DNA of 64,000 bases from Adlercreutzia sp. ZJ304. Its GTDB lineage: Bacteria > Actinomycetota > Coriobacteriia > Coriobacteriales > Eggerthellaceae. Position numbers and translations under genes: made by a program. The stretch is taken from positions 186,001-250,000 of the forward strand of contig NZ_JAAKEG010000001.1 in NCBI RefSeq assembly GCF_011039075.1. Direction: 5' to 3'. Of the stretch, positions 8,719 to 17,217 are shown piece by piece. The stretch's first letter is position 1, and each line of letters begins with the position of its first letter. Under the pieces are notes generated by a model. That model saw only the letters and a program-made list of their open reading frames with translations. It was not told where the DNA came from and ran no database searches.

Positions 8719-8745
8719 TGCTCAATTTGTTATGTATTAAAATCG

Positions 8746-8779
8746 ATAAGACCCGACATTGCTCGGGTCTTATGTTTAT
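8746..8779 (+). terminator. Rho-independent terminator after efp
   Basis: A perfect 11-bp stem (ATAAGACCCGA / TCGGGTCTTAT, 8746-8756 with 8763-8773) has a 6-base loop and a T-rich tail. It separates efp from the carboxylase operon. Confidence 0.88.
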
Positions 8780-8846
8780 TTAGGCGTTATTCCGTGCGCC
8801 GCTCTGTTTTTCTGGCTGATGTAGGCTACGGGTCTTGTCTTTGCAC

Positions 8847-8867
8847 TATAATATGAAGTTCGAACTT
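8847..8867 (+). promoter_or_regulatory. promoter and palindromic operator of the carboxylase operon
   Basis: TATAAT at 8847-8852 is followed directly by a perfect 12-bp palindrome, AAGTTCGAACTT, at 8856-8867. The palindrome covers the expected transcription start (about 8859), where a bound repressor would block initiation. The leader to the TTG start is about 35 bases. Confidence 0.5.
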
Positions 8868-8893
8868 TGACTTTGTAGAAGGAGGTGCGCAAC

Positions 8894-10780
8894 TTGGCCA
8901 GATTACAGATCATGGACACCACGATCCGCGACGGCCAGCAGAGCCTCTGGGCTACGCGCATGCAGTTAGGTGATATGCTACCCATTCTTCCCAAGATGGA
9001 TAAGGTGGGCTATTGGGCCATCGAAGCTTGGGGCGGCGCCACTTTCGATACATGCTTGCGCTTCTTAGATGAAAACCCATGGGAGCGTCTGCGCTCAATT
9101 AAGGCCAACACACCCAATACTCCGCTTTCAATGCTTTCTCGCGGTCAGAATTTGGTCGGATATAAGCATTATTCACGTGATATCGTTTTTCATTTCATAC
9201 AATGCGCTCACAGAAATGGCGTTGAAGTATTTCGCGTGTTTGATGCGTTGAACGATATACGTAATGTGGTTGATAATGCTGAAGCTATAAAAGAGTGCGG
9301 TGCGCATTTTGAAGGCGCGATAAGCTATACAATTAGCCCAGTACACACGCTTGATAGCTTTTTGGAATACGGTCAGCAGCTAAAAGAGCTTGGAGCCGAT
9401 TCTATTGCCATCAAAGATATGGCTGGTATGCTTACGCCGTATCGCACCGAGCGCATGGTGAAGGCATTTAATGCCGAAATCGGGCTGCCGGTGCATATTC
9501 ATTGCCATTATGTAGGCGGTATGGCTCCAGCGAATATCATTAAAGCGGCAGAGGCTGGTGCGGCTATAGCCGATACAGCTCATGCTCCACTTGCTTTTGG
9601 TAATAGTCACCCTGCGGTTGAAATGATTGTAGCCGCTTTCCAAGAGAGCCGCTACGACACTGGGCTAGACCTAGGGCTACTTTTTGAGATATCTGAGTAT
9701 TGGGAAGAAATTCGCAAACGCAATCACTACAAGCGCGGTGTTTCTTCGCTTACGCATATGAAGGTATATAGCCATCAAGTTCCCGGTGGCATGATGAGTA
9801 ACCTTATGAGTCAGCTAGAGGTACAAAAAGCCACAGAGCGTCTGCCGGAAGTTATGGCTGAGATTCCAAAAGTACGCGCTGAAGTGGGTTATCCGCCTTT
9901 GGTAACGCCGCTTTCTCAAATAGTTGGCACACAAGCTGTTTTTAACGTGCTTACCGGTAAGCGCTGGTCGGTTGTTTCAAAGGAAATGAAAGACTACATT
10001 TGTGGTTACTATGGCAAGGCGCCGGGGCGTATGGATCAAAGTATCGTGTCGAAGGTTGCAGGCAGCGCCGACATACTTGATCCAGATGTTGCACCGGGCA
10101 GTTTGGTTACTACAACATATGATCAAGTAGCAGAAGAAATAGGGGATTTAGCTCATAGCGAAGAAGATGTGCTTATGTATGCTCTTTTCCCGAACGAAGC
10201 ACGTACTTATTTAAGCAAGCATCGTACATCTGAGAAAGTTGATTTCTTGCTAGAGCAGGAATCTAGCGGTACCAAGGAGGACGATTACGTGGACATAAAT
10301 CAAATTCGCGAACTGGTAAAAGTTGCCGAAGAAAGCGGAGTTGGCGAAATAGTTGTTGAAGAAGAAGGTGTGCGTATTGCAGTACGTATGCCCGGTGAGG
10401 GTGGTGCGTCTGTTCCGGTGGCGGCTCCTGTGTTGGCAACTCCTACAGTTGCTGCTGCGCCCGAGGCACCTGCGCAGACAAAAGCAGCAGAACAGCAACG
10501 TCCTTCTACGTGGTATGCGGTTAGTGCTCCTATGGTGGGAACGTATTATGAAGCTCCAGCTCCGGGGGAACCGCCGTTTGTAAAAGTGGGCGATGAAGTG
10601 GCTGCTGGTGAAACGCTTTGTATTGTAGAGGCAATGAAGCTAATGAATGAAATTACTGCCGAAGAGATGGGTACTGTACGCGAAGTTTGTTTGGATGATG
10701 CTACTCCTGTCGAATTTGGCACTGTTCTATTTTATATAGAGCCACATGAAGTTATGACAGCTGTTCCGGAGCAGGCATAA
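8894..10780 (+). CDS. carboxyltransferase-biotin carrier fusion (pyruvate carboxylase subunit B / OadA type)
   Basis: A 628-residue biotin enzyme subunit. Residues 1-450 are an OadA/transcarboxylase-5S-like TIM barrel (IMDTTIRDGQQSLWATRM, IKDMAGMLTPY, HIHCHYVGGMA). The last 160 residues are an AccB-like carrier with VDINQIRELVKVAEESG, an Ala/Pro linker, and the biotinylation motif EAMKLMNEI. It would carry CO2 between the AccC biotin carboxylase encoded next and pyruvate or oxaloacetate. The start is TTG at 8894, 8 bases after AAGGAGG at 8879-8885; a GTG inside that ribosome site is not a credible start. An internal ribosome site and GTG precede the carrier domain. The gene sits where accB lies in the Bacillus-type order efp-accB-accC-asp23-nusB. 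Confidence 0.9.
   Translation: MARLQIMDTTIRDGQQSLWATRMQLGDMLPILPKMDKVGYWAIEAWGGATFDTCLRFLDENPWERLRSIKANTPNTPLSMLSRGQNLVGYKHYSRDIVFHFIQCAHRNGVEVFRVFDALNDIRNVVDNAEAIKECGAHFEGAISYTISPVHTLDSFLEYGQQLKELGADSIAIKDMAGMLTPYRTERMVKAFNAEIGLPVHIHCHYVGGMAPANIIKAAEAGAAIADTAHAPLAFGNSHPAVEMIVAAFQESRYDTGLDLGLLFEISEYWEEIRKRNHYKRGVSSLTHMKVYSHQVPGGMMSNLMSQLEVQKATERLPEVMAEIPKVRAEVGYPPLVTPLSQIVGTQAVFNVLTGKRWSVVSKEMKDYICGYYGKAPGRMDQSIVSKVAGSADILDPDVAPGSLVTTTYDQVAEEIGDLAHSEEDVLMYALFPNEARTYLSKHRTSEKVDFLLEQESSGTKEDDYVDINQIRELVKVAEESGVGEIVVEEEGVRIAVRMPGEGGASVPVAAPVLATPTVAAAPEAPAQTKAAEQQRPSTWYAVSAPMVGTYYEAPAPGEPPFVKVGDEVAAGETLCIVEAMKLMNEITAEEMGTVREVCLDDATPVEFGTVLFYIEPHEVMTAVPEQA
10274..10291 (+). promoter_or_regulatory. 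internal ribosome binding site and GTG start for a free AccB-like carrier
   Basis: AAGGAGG at 10274-10280 is followed 8 bases later by an in-frame GTG at 10289. Translation from there would yield a 163-residue protein beginning MDINQIREL, the normal size and N terminus of AccB. The same codons encode the inter-domain linker TKEDDYV in the fusion. Whether it is used is not known. Confidence 0.55.
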
Positions 10781-12133
10781 ATGTTTGAGAAGATTCTTAT
10801 AGCGAATCGCGGTGAAGTGGCTTTGCGCGTAATGCGTGCCGCGAAAGAGCTCGGTGTGAAGACTGTAGCAGTTTACTCTACAGAAGATGCTGATACGCTT
10901 CCAGTTAGATATGCTGATGAAGCAGTATGTGTTGGTCCGGCTCCTGCCAATCAGAGTTATCTGGTCATTTCCAACATTATTGCTGCAGCAAAAAACACTG
11001 GGGCGCAGGCAATACATCCCGGCTATGGCTTTCTAGCTGAAAATGCCGATTTTGCACGGGCATGTGTTGATAATGAATTGGTATTTATTGGACCGTCTGC
11101 AGAATGTATAGAGCGCATGGGCGATAAGGCTACAGCCAGAGAAACCATGATGATGTGTGGTGTGCCAACAGTGCCCGGCTCTGAAGGTGTTTGCGACAGC
11201 GTGGAAGAGGCAAAACGCTTTGCTGATAGCGTTGGCTATCCAGTGCTTATAAAAGCTACAGCTGGTGGTGGCGGCAAAGGTATGCGGGAAGTACACGATC
11301 CGGCTGATTTAGAAGCGCAGTATAAGGCTGCACGTACTGAGGCGGGCGCGGCGTTTGGCAACGACGGTGTTTATCTTGAGAAGTTGGTTTTGAATCCAAG
11401 GCATGTAGAAATACAGGTTTTGGCTGACAACTATGGCAACAATATTGCTTTGTGCGAACGCGACTGCTCTATCCAGCGCCGGCATCAAAAGCTTGTGGAA
11501 GAAGCTCCGTCTCCGGCTCTAACAGAAGAGATACGTAGAGCGATGGGTGTTGCTGCGGTAAAAGCAATGCGTGCGGTGGATTATCGCAATGCTGGCACGA
11601 TAGAGTTTTTGCTGGACGAACGCGGCGAATTCTATTTCATGGAGATGAATACGCGCGTACAGGTTGAACACCCTGTTACTGAAATGATTACTGGTGCCGA
11701 CATCATTAAAGAACAGATTCGTATTGCAGCAGGTGAACCTATTAGCTGTGCAGATCGCGCTCCATTTTCGCCTATTGGGCATGCTATAGAGATGCGCATA
11801 AATGCAGAAGATCCCGACCATAGCTTCCGTCCGAACCCGGGAACTATAACGAAGTTCGCCATACCCGGTGGTCCGGGTGTACGGGTTGAGACATATGTTG
11901 GTGAGGGGTCGCGAATATCGCCTTACTATGATTCTATGGTCGCGAAGCTGATTGTGCATGGTCAAGATAGGTCTGAAGCTATAGCTCGCGCTAAGCGCGC
12001 TTTGGATGAATTCCAGATAGAAGGAATAGCCACCACTATTCCATTCCATAAGCGGGTTATGGATAATGCCACATTTATTTCTGGTGGCGCGACTACGTCG
12101 TTCATACCTACCGAAATGGGGGATTTACTATGA
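10781..12133 (+). CDS. accC: biotin carboxylase subunit
   Basis: It carboxylates biotin on the carrier protein using ATP and bicarbonate. At 450 residues it has the standard architecture: N-terminal [28 protein letters not shown]-grasp domain with [12 protein letters not shown] and [13 protein letters not shown], and the catalytic segment [18 protein letters not shown]. The C-terminal domain has RINAEDP. The ATG follows the stop of the carboxyltransferase gene immediately and the stop overlaps the next gene by four bases (ATGA). The encoded enzyme could serve both pyruvate carboxylation and, with a free carrier, acetyl-CoA carboxylation. Confidence 0.96.
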   Translation: MFEKILIANRGEVALRVMRAAKELGVKTVAVYSTEDADTLPVRYADEAVCVGPAPANQSYLVISNIIAAAKNTGAQAIHPGYGFLAENADFARACVDNELVFIGPSAECIERMGDKATARETMMMCGVPTVPGSEGVCDSVEEAKRFADSVGYPVLIKATAGGGGKGMREVHDPADLEAQYKAARTEAGAAFGNDGVYLEKLVLNPRHVEIQVLADNYGNNIALCERDCSIQRRHQKLVEEAPSPALTEEIRRAMGVAAVKAMRAVDYRNAGTIEFLLDERGEFYFMEMNTRVQVEHPVTEMITGADIIKEQIRIAAGEPISCADRAPFSPIGHAIEMRINAEDPDHSFRPNPGTITKFAIPGGPGVRVETYVGEGSRISPYYDSMVAKLIVHGQDRSEAIARAKRALDEFQIEGIATTIPFHKRVMDNATFISGGATTSFIPTEMGDLL

Positions 12134-12483
12134 CTGAAAGACTGAACTCCAACGGGATGACAATAGCACCGGGTGTCGTTGACACTATTATTGCTATTGC
12201 TGTTGAAGAAGTTGATGGGGTAGCGTCGCTTGGACAAAATGGCGGTTCGTCTTTGCGTTCGGCTATGTTTGGCAAGCAAATGCATTCGGGCATAGAAACG
12301 CAAATACTTGAAGACGGCAAGCTAAATATAACGCTTCATTTAGATGTTAAATATGGTTATGTGTTGCCAGATTTAGCCGCTAAAGTGCGTCAGTCGGTTA
12401 GCGATGCGTTGTCGATGCAAGTGGGTGCCGAGGCAGCTAACATAGATATATACGTGGACGGCATCTCGTTCGATCAGCAATAG
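12130..12483 (+). CDS. Asp23/Gls24 family envelope stress protein
   Basis: A 117-residue protein of the Asp23 family, with [18 protein letters not shown] near the N terminus and [19 protein letters not shown], then DIYVDGISF. These proteins are abundant, membrane-associated and linked to cell-envelope stress; the molecular role is unsettled. It overlaps accC by 4 bases and is followed by nusB after 3 bases. This is the same position it holds in the conserved Firmicutes order accB-accC-asp23-nusB. Confidence 0.9.
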   Translation: MTERLNSNGMTIAPGVVDTIIAIAVEEVDGVASLGQNGGSSLRSAMFGKQMHSGIETQILEDGKLNITLHLDVKYGYVLPDLAAKVRQSVSDALSMQVGAEAANIDIYVDGISFDQQ

Positions 12484-12486
12484 ATT

Positions 12487-12939
12487 ATGGCGCGACAACA
12501 TGAAAGAACCCTTTCGCGTAAGGGTGCGCTTCAGGTACTTTATACTGGAGTAATCAGGGATAAGTTGGCATCTCAGCTTCTTGCAGATGGAGATATCCTA
12601 TGCTTAGAGCGCCCGTTATCCGATTATTCGGTTATGCTTGTACAAGGCGTGGAAGAACATATAAAAGAGATAGATGGAAGACTAGCTAGCATTTCAGAAA
12701 ACTGGTCAGTAGAGCGCATGCCTATTATGGATAGGAATATCTTGCGGCTTGCAATGTATGAAATGCTGTATGTCGATGATGTGCCTACATCGGTTTCTAT
12801 AAATGAAGCTGTAGAGCTTGCAAAAGAATTTGGCGGCGAAGACGATAGTCCGCGATTTGTGAATGGAATGTTAGGGCGTATTGCTCGTCAGATGGAAGCT
12901 GAAAACGAAAAGGCGGATGCGGAGGTGCATGATGCCTGA
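12487..12939 (+). CDS. nusB: transcription antitermination factor NusB
   Basis: It binds boxA RNA with NusE during rRNA transcription. The 150-residue all-helical protein starts RTLSRKGALQVLYTG. It has the C-terminal family signature MDRNILRLAMYEMLY, then SINEAVELAKEFGGEDDSPRFVNGML. The C terminus overlaps xseB by 8 bases. It belongs to the carboxylase-dxs operon. Confidence 0.95.
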   Translation: MARQHERTLSRKGALQVLYTGVIRDKLASQLLADGDILCLERPLSDYSVMLVQGVEEHIKEIDGRLASISENWSVERMPIMDRNILRLAMYEMLYVDDVPTSVSINEAVELAKEFGGEDDSPRFVNGMLGRIARQMEAENEKADAEVHDA

Positions 12940-13201
12940 AGATGCTGGTTCGTTTTCATCTGTAAAGGAGCGATTAAACGAGATAGTTGACGAAATTTCA
13001 AGTGAAGACATTTCGTTGGATGATGCATTAACGTTGTATGAGGAAGCTGTGAAACTTGGATTGGCTGCATGCGATTTAAGCGAAGCTGATTTAAGTGAAG
13101 TGGAGAACACTGATGAGGCTCTAAATGATGCAGTTTCGCTAGAGCCTGTCCGTGAGTCTGTAACAGATGATGTTCCCTACACTGGAGTAGAACTTGGCTG
13201 A
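12932..13201 (+). CDS. xseB: exodeoxyribonuclease VII small subunit
   Basis: An 89-residue protein with a helical hairpin VKERLNEIVDEISSEDISLDDALTLYEE, split here as VKERLNEIVDEI and SLDDALTLYEEAVKL, typical of XseB, followed by an acidic tail. The start is the second of two adjacent ATGs (12932), 6 bases after GGAGG at 12921-12925. XseB needs XseA to form the nuclease. No xseA is next to it or elsewhere in the window, although xseA usually precedes xseB. It overlaps nusB and dxs at its two ends. Confidence 0.85.
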   Translation: MPEDAGSFSSVKERLNEIVDEISSEDISLDDALTLYEEAVKLGLAACDLSEADLSEVENTDEALNDAVSLEPVRESVTDDVPYTGVELG

Positions 13202-15077
13202 ACAGCGCATACTTGATTGTATTAAAACTCCAGCCGATCTTCATTTGCTCACCGAAAGTGAGCTAGGTATTTTAGCCGACGAAATTCGTCAGCAGATAAT
13301 TGATACCACATCGAAGACCGGTGGTCATGTTGCGTCTTCATTAGGCGCAGTAGAAATAATACTGGCATGCCATAGTTTGCTTGACGAGCCGAATGATAAG
13401 CTTATTTTTGATGTAGGTCATCAATCGTATGCCCATAAACTTGTAACGGGCAGGCTTGATAAGTTCGATACGCTTCGAACTTATCATGGCTTGTCAGGAT
13501 TCCCGCGTCCAAGCGAGAGCCCTTACGATGCGCATCCATCAGGTCATGCGTCTGATTCTCTTTCTGTAGCTTCGGGTTTTGCGAAAGCGAAACTGATGCG
13601 CAAAACAGATGAAAAAATTGTGGCAATAATAGGAGATGCGTCGCTTGCGGGCGGTATGGCTTTTGAGGCGCTAAATTATATTGGCACAGAGCAGTTGCCT
13701 ATGGTAATCATCCTAAACGATAATGAAATGTCTATTTCGCGCAACGTGGGTGCCTTAATGAAGCATTTTGGTAATATTCGCGCCAATAATGCATATCGCA
13801 ATACACGTGAAATTATGCAGGAAAAGCTTGAATCGGGCGGTTGGTTTAGTAATGCGTTTGCGGAATTTGGTAAGCGCACAAAAGATTCAATGAAGCATAT
13901 GTTTCTGCCTGAATCTATGATTTATGAACAGCTAGGTATAGTTTGCACGCCGCCTTTAGATGGGCACAACATTCACGAATTGCGCGCCATGCTAAAACTG
14001 GTGTTAGAGACGGACGGTCCTGTGCTGATGCACGTCGTAACCAAGAAAGGCGCAGGTTACGAACCGGCTATGGCAGATCCAGAACGATTCCACGGGGTAG
14101 GACCATACGATCCAAAGACTGGTAAGAGTGTTGCCTCTGCTGCATCGGGTATTAGTTATACTCAGGCTTTTGGCGATGCTTTGGTGCAAGAAGCTAAATG
14201 TAATAACCGCGTGGTAGCTATAACTGCAGCTATGGAAGGTGGTACTGGTCTTAAAGAATTTCACCGCGAATTTCCTGATAGATTTATAGATGTAGGCATT
14301 GCTGAAGAGCAGGCAATTGGCATGGCAAGTGGTATGGCTGCTGCGGGAATGAAACCGGTTGTTGCAGTCTATTCAACATTTATGCAGCGCGCTATAGACC
14401 AGATGATAGTAGATGTAGCACTTCCCGAATTGGATGTTGTTTTTGCGCTTGATCGCGCGGGTGTAGTCGGAAGTGATGGACCTACGCATCATGGGGTTTT
14501 TGATATTGTGTATGCGCGCATGGTGCCAAATATGCGCGTGTTTGTTCCGTCTGGTGCAAATGAATTGGCTAGTGCTGTGCATACGGCGCTGGCGATAGGT
14601 GGACCTGTTGCAATTCGTTATCCACGGGGAAAAGATGCGTCTTGTACCAAGCCCGATAAGCCAGAATTGTTGGATGTAGGCAAAGCTATTGTGCGTCGTG
14701 AGGGTAGCGATGTAGCAATACTTGCATTTGGACGTATGGTGGAAGTGGGAATTTCAGCAGCAGATTTACTTGAGAAGGCGGGTATATCTGCGCGAGTTGT
14801 TGATATGCGCTGGGTGAAGCCGCTTGATGCAGACGCAATAGCTAAGGCAGCTAAAACTAAACTGATAGTAACAATTGAAGAGGGTGTTATAAACGGCGGC
14901 GCAGGTGAAGCTGTTTTAGATGAGCTTTCTGCATTAGAGATGTACGCGCCTGCGCTTGTAATGGGCATTCCCGATAGTTTCATTATGCAGGGCAATGCAG
15001 AATTGTTGCTGTCAGAAATTGGTTTAGATGCTGAAGGTGTGTCTTCTGCTATAAAGGCAAAGCTGACACGTCTGTAG
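13194..15077 (+). CDS. dxs: 1-deoxy-D-xylulose-5-phosphate synthase
   Basis: It condenses pyruvate and glyceraldehyde-3-phosphate in the first step of the MEP isoprenoid pathway. The 627-residue thiamine-diphosphate enzyme shows HVASSLGAVEIILACH, DVGHQSYAHKLVTGR, the ThDP motif GDASLAGGMAFEALN, and the Pyr-domain motif GIAEEQAIGMASGMA. DRAGVVGSDGPTHHGVFD is also typical. The start is TTG at 13194 preceded by GGAG at 13184-13187, overlapping the xseB stop. It is the last gene of the operon; a terminator follows 77 bases later. Confidence 0.96.
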   Translation: MAEQRILDCIKTPADLHLLTESELGILADEIRQQIIDTTSKTGGHVASSLGAVEIILACHSLLDEPNDKLIFDVGHQSYAHKLVTGRLDKFDTLRTYHGLSGFPRPSESPYDAHPSGHASDSLSVASGFAKAKLMRKTDEKIVAIIGDASLAGGMAFEALNYIGTEQLPMVIILNDNEMSISRNVGALMKHFGNIRANNAYRNTREIMQEKLESGGWFSNAFAEFGKRTKDSMKHMFLPESMIYEQLGIVCTPPLDGHNIHELRAMLKLVLETDGPVLMHVVTKKGAGYEPAMADPERFHGVGPYDPKTGKSVASAASGISYTQAFGDALVQEAKCNNRVVAITAAMEGGTGLKEFHREFPDRFIDVGIAEEQAIGMASGMAAAGMKPVVAVYSTFMQRAIDQMIVDVALPELDVVFALDRAGVVGSDGPTHHGVFDIVYARMVPNMRVFVPSGANELASAVHTALAIGGPVAIRYPRGKDASCTKPDKPELLDVGKAIVRREGSDVAILAFGRMVEVGISAADLLEKAGISARVVDMRWVKPLDADAIAKAAKTKLIVTIEEGVINGGAGEAVLDELSALEMYAPALVMGIPDSFIMQGNAELLLSEIGLDAEGVSSAIKAKLTRL

Positions 15078-15153
15078 CGGCTCTCGAATTTTCAGAACCA
15101 AATATGAGGCAATGCGAATACCGATAGGGTAATAACCTTAACGGTTTCAGAGC

Positions 15154-15178
15154 GGCGAGGTTTGTACCTAGCCTTTTT
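15154..15178 (+). terminator. Rho-independent terminator of the accC-dxs operon
   Basis: GGCGAGGT (15154-15161) pairs with ACCTAGCC (15166-15173), with one G-A mismatch and a TTGT loop, followed by five Ts. The rest of the 301-base gap after dxs holds no gene that I can see. Confidence 0.7.
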
Positions 15179-15324
15179 ACGTGGTGCAAATTATTTTATG
15201 CTGTGACTTTATACAGGCGAGCTTTGCGAAATGTTGTAGGGTTTTGCGACAGGTTCTTACGCTGGGTTAGCTAACTTGGCGTGGGTAGTCAGATGATACC
15301 TAATGATGCAATGATTCAGCGAGG

Positions 15325-15330
15325 TATAAT
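15325..15330 (+). promoter_or_regulatory. -10 element upstream of the EcsC-like gene
   Basis: TATAAT lies 49 bases before the ATG at 15379. The -35 region is not convincing. The predicted leader is about 42 bases and ends in an A-rich stretch with only a weak GGAA ribosome site. Confidence 0.45.
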
Positions 15331-15378
15331 ACTTTTCAGGTGTATTACAGTAGTCAATAGCTTTTAGGAACAAAAAAA

Positions 15379-16098
15379 ATGGCAGAAGAAGAAAAACTAA
15401 CCGAGTTAAAAGCGGGGCAAATACTCAATACTGTTTATCAAAAGGCTTTGGATGGCATTCCGAAGGTAAGCCGTTCGGTTGATGAGCTTGCCGACGATTA
15501 TCTTAGCAAGCATGTATCACCGGAAACAGCAGCAAAAGCGCTTGTTAAAAATCAAGTGACGAAGTGTGGTACATCTGGATTTATTACTGGTTTGGGTGGA
15601 CTAATTACGATACCCGTTGCGATACCGGCGAACATAAGTAGCGTTATGTATGTCCAGCTCCGTATGATTGCGGCTATTGCAAAGATAGGCGGATATGACA
15701 TCTATTCAGATCAGATACAGACAATGATCTATATGTGTTTGACTGGTGCTGCTATTACCGATGTTGTTAAGGAAGCTGGGATTAAAGTTGGCGAGAAGAC
15801 CCTTGAAGCAGCAATTAAGAAAATTCCCGGCGAAGCGTTGGTAAAGATTAACCAAAAGATCGGTTTCAGGTTCATAACGAAATTTGGTGAAAAGGGTATT
15901 ATCAACCTTGGTAAGCTTGTGCCGCTGGTTGGTGGCGTAATAGGCGGCGGTATGGATGTTGCAACAACCATAGTTATAGGGCGCAATGCGATAAAGATGT
16001 TCATTGACAATGAGACGCCACTTGGAGATTTGCCAAGTGAAGATGATGTTACTAGGTTGGAAGAAATAGACATAGCAGATGACAGCGGTTTAATTTGA
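15379..16098 (+). CDS. EcsC family protein
   Basis: A 239-residue protein resembling the EcsC domain family, with alternating Gly-rich hydrophobic segments: TGLGGLITIPVAIPANISSVMYVQLRMIAAIA (residues about 74-105, split here only for description), then a Lys-rich middle and GKLVPLVGGVIGGGMDVATT. The family is named after a protein of the Bacillus Ecs transporter locus and its biochemical role is unknown. It is the last gene before the toxin-antitoxin repeat array. A hairpin without a T-run follows at 16126-16150. Confidence 0.72.
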   Translation: MAEEEKLTELKAGQILNTVYQKALDGIPKVSRSVDELADDYLSKHVSPETAAKALVKNQVTKCGTSGFITGLGGLITIPVAIPANISSVMYVQLRMIAAIAKIGGYDIYSDQIQTMIYMCLTGAAITDVVKEAGIKVGEKTLEAAIKKIPGEALVKINQKIGFRFITKFGEKGIINLGKLVPLVGGVIGGGMDVATTIVIGRNAIKMFIDNETPLGDLPSEDDVTRLEEIDIADDSGLI

Positions 16099-16125
16099 GG
16101 AACGACTTTTGGTTAACGTAACTAG

Positions 16126-16150
16126 GATTCTACAGGACAGATGTAGGATC
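16126..16150 (+). repeat. hairpin after the EcsC-like gene
   Basis: GATTCTACA (16126-16134) pairs with TGTAGGATC (16142-16150) over 9 bp, including one G-U pair. There is no T-run, so its role as a terminator is uncertain. Confidence 0.4.
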
Positions 16151-16208
16151 GCAGCCTCATGCCTTGCTGCCAAAATTGATATCGAACGAGGTCGTCGTTT
16201 TGGGTATA

Positions 16209-16505
16209 TTAGCGGAATAACTCGTTATGCGTGCCTGTTCGTTCCAAGTATGCAACGCCATTGTCCACTATCCATATAAGCAGCCAGTCGCCGGCATTGC
16301 ATACGTGACATTCACGATGCCCTTTCCATAAGCCTTTTAGAAGGTGCATGTTGTGATGTTGCTCAAGTATTTTAGTTGACTCGGCGGTATTTTTGGCGAT
16401 CAGGCTTACGACTGTGTTTAGCTTTGCGATATCAGCATGCCTCTTTAAGAGTTTTTTGATATCGCGAAGATACGATGGAAGAGGTTCAATCTCAAGCGCA
16501 CTCAT
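16209..16505 (-). CDS. yafQ: YafQ-type mRNA interferase toxin, copy 1
   Basis: A 98-residue RelE/ParE-superfamily toxin expected to cleave ribosome-bound mRNA. The YafQ signature is intact: KGLWKGHRECHV, DWLLIWIV and the C-terminal ERTGTHNELF. Candidate catalytic residues by analogy to E. coli YafQ are His54, His67, Asp73 and His93. It overlaps the antitoxin gene by 4 bases (ATGA), so antitoxin is made first from the same transcript. It differs from copy 2 at only three residues (Leu20/Phe-type, Thr31/Ala, Leu55/Ile changes). Confidence 0.9.
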   Translation of the reverse strand: MSALEIEPLPSYLRDIKKLLKRHADIAKLNTVVSLIAKNTAESTKILEQHHNMHLLKGLWKGHRECHVCNAGDWLLIWIVDNGVAYLERTGTHNELFR

Positions 16506-16795
16506 TCGTCTACCTCGCTTGCAATGAATGCCATCATTTCTTCCGCAGACTTGAAACGATGTCCGGTTCCACCTTTTGCGATGATCTTCTCCGCTTCTTT
16601 CATGGCGGCTATTGTTTCTTCGTTGGGTACTTCATTCGAATAGCCAAGGTCGAGCGGAATGGCGTGGTCGCGAACCATCTGTTTGTAAAAGGCTCTGGTG
16701 ACTCCAGAAAGATCGAAGCCGTAGTATTCCGCAACTGCCGAAGCGTCACGTTTTAAATCGCTATCTATTCTCATGGTTAAAGTTGCGGCAGCCAT
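16502..16795 (-). CDS. dinJ: DinJ/RelB-type antitoxin, copy 1
   Basis: A 97-residue antitoxin. The N-terminal TLTMRIDSDLKRDASAVAEYYG is a ribbon-helix-helix DNA-binding domain and the acidic C-terminal half would wrap the toxin. The start is MAAATLTMRID at 16795, 5 bases after AAGGAGG (plus-strand CCTCCTT at 16801-16807). A longer open frame upstream runs through the promoter and is not used. The protein is identical in all three copies in the window. Confidence 0.9.
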   Translation of the reverse strand: MAAATLTMRIDSDLKRDASAVAEYYGFDLSGVTRAFYKQMVRDHAIPLDLGYSNEVPNEETIAAMKEAEKIIAKGGTGHRFKSAEEMMAFIASEVDE

Positions 16796-16807
16796 AATAT
16801 CCTCCTT

Positions 16808-16837
16808 ATACGTACTGACAAATATATAGTAACGTAT
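16808..16837 (-). promoter_or_regulatory. promoter/operator of the antitoxin-toxin operon, copy 1
   Basis: Read on the minus strand, TTGTAG and TACTAT lie 16 bases apart as -35/-10 just upstream of the antitoxin. An inverted repeat, ATACGT / ACGTAT (16808-16813 and 16832-16837), spans the start region and is a plausible ribbon-helix-helix operator. The same layout recurs in copies 2 and 3, where the -10 is TATTAT. Confidence 0.45.
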
Positions 16838-17142
16838 GTGCAATCTACTACAAGGAGAAAAGTAATCATACAACCAAAATAATCATTTAGCGCTGCGATA
16901 GCGCTGCGATATGCGATCGATGTGGTATTTGGGGAGCTCAACCTTATGTTAAGCTCCCGTGGCGGCAAATAAAGGTGGTTGAGTTTTAAATCACCCGGTC
17001 CCTGACATCTGCGTTGTTATCTCGATAGATTGCTTTGAGTACCCTTGCAAATAACTTTTGCTGATTGCTGGCACCAAAACAGGCATTAAAATCGAGCGAG
17101 GAAAGGCTTTCCGACAATCCAGCAATGTGCTATCATATCTAG

Positions 17143-17204
17143 TAGCAAACCCGCCGGCCTCTGCACGCAAGTGCATGCTCACTGGCGGGTCTTTCTGTAT
17201 TTTA
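17143..17204 (+). ncRNA. putative AbiF-associated structured RNA
   Basis: Between the repeat and the Abi gene lies a compact hairpin structure: outer stem ACCCGCC (17149-17155) with GGCGGGT (17184-17190), inner stem TGCAC-GCAA-GTGCA (17162-17175) closed by a GNRA tetraloop, then a T-rich tail. A -10-like TATCAT sits at 17131-17136. A conserved RNA motif (abiF RNA) is known upstream of abiF genes and has been linked to control of the HEPN toxin. This position and size fit, but I cannot align it to the published consensus, and the hairpin could also be a plain terminator. Confidence 0.55.
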
Positions 17205-17217
17205 ATATGGGAGACGA

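Larger units (their letters stand above)
16211..17093. repeat. toxin-antitoxin repeat, copy 1 (full length)
   Basis: An 883-base segment nearly identical to 18159-19040. It contains the YafQ-like toxin, DinJ-like antitoxin, their promoter, and a 3' non-coding part. That part has a hairpin at 16932-16958 (GGGAGCTCAAC / GTTAAGCTCCC) and ends in CAGGCATTAAAATC. Homology starts inside the toxin stop codon and stops abruptly before the AbiF region. No transposase or terminal repeat is evident. Confidence 0.85.

Noticed and set aside
8885-8893. GTG at 8885 as start of the carboxyltransferase
   Set aside because: It lies inside the AAGGAGG ribosome site of the TTG at 8894.
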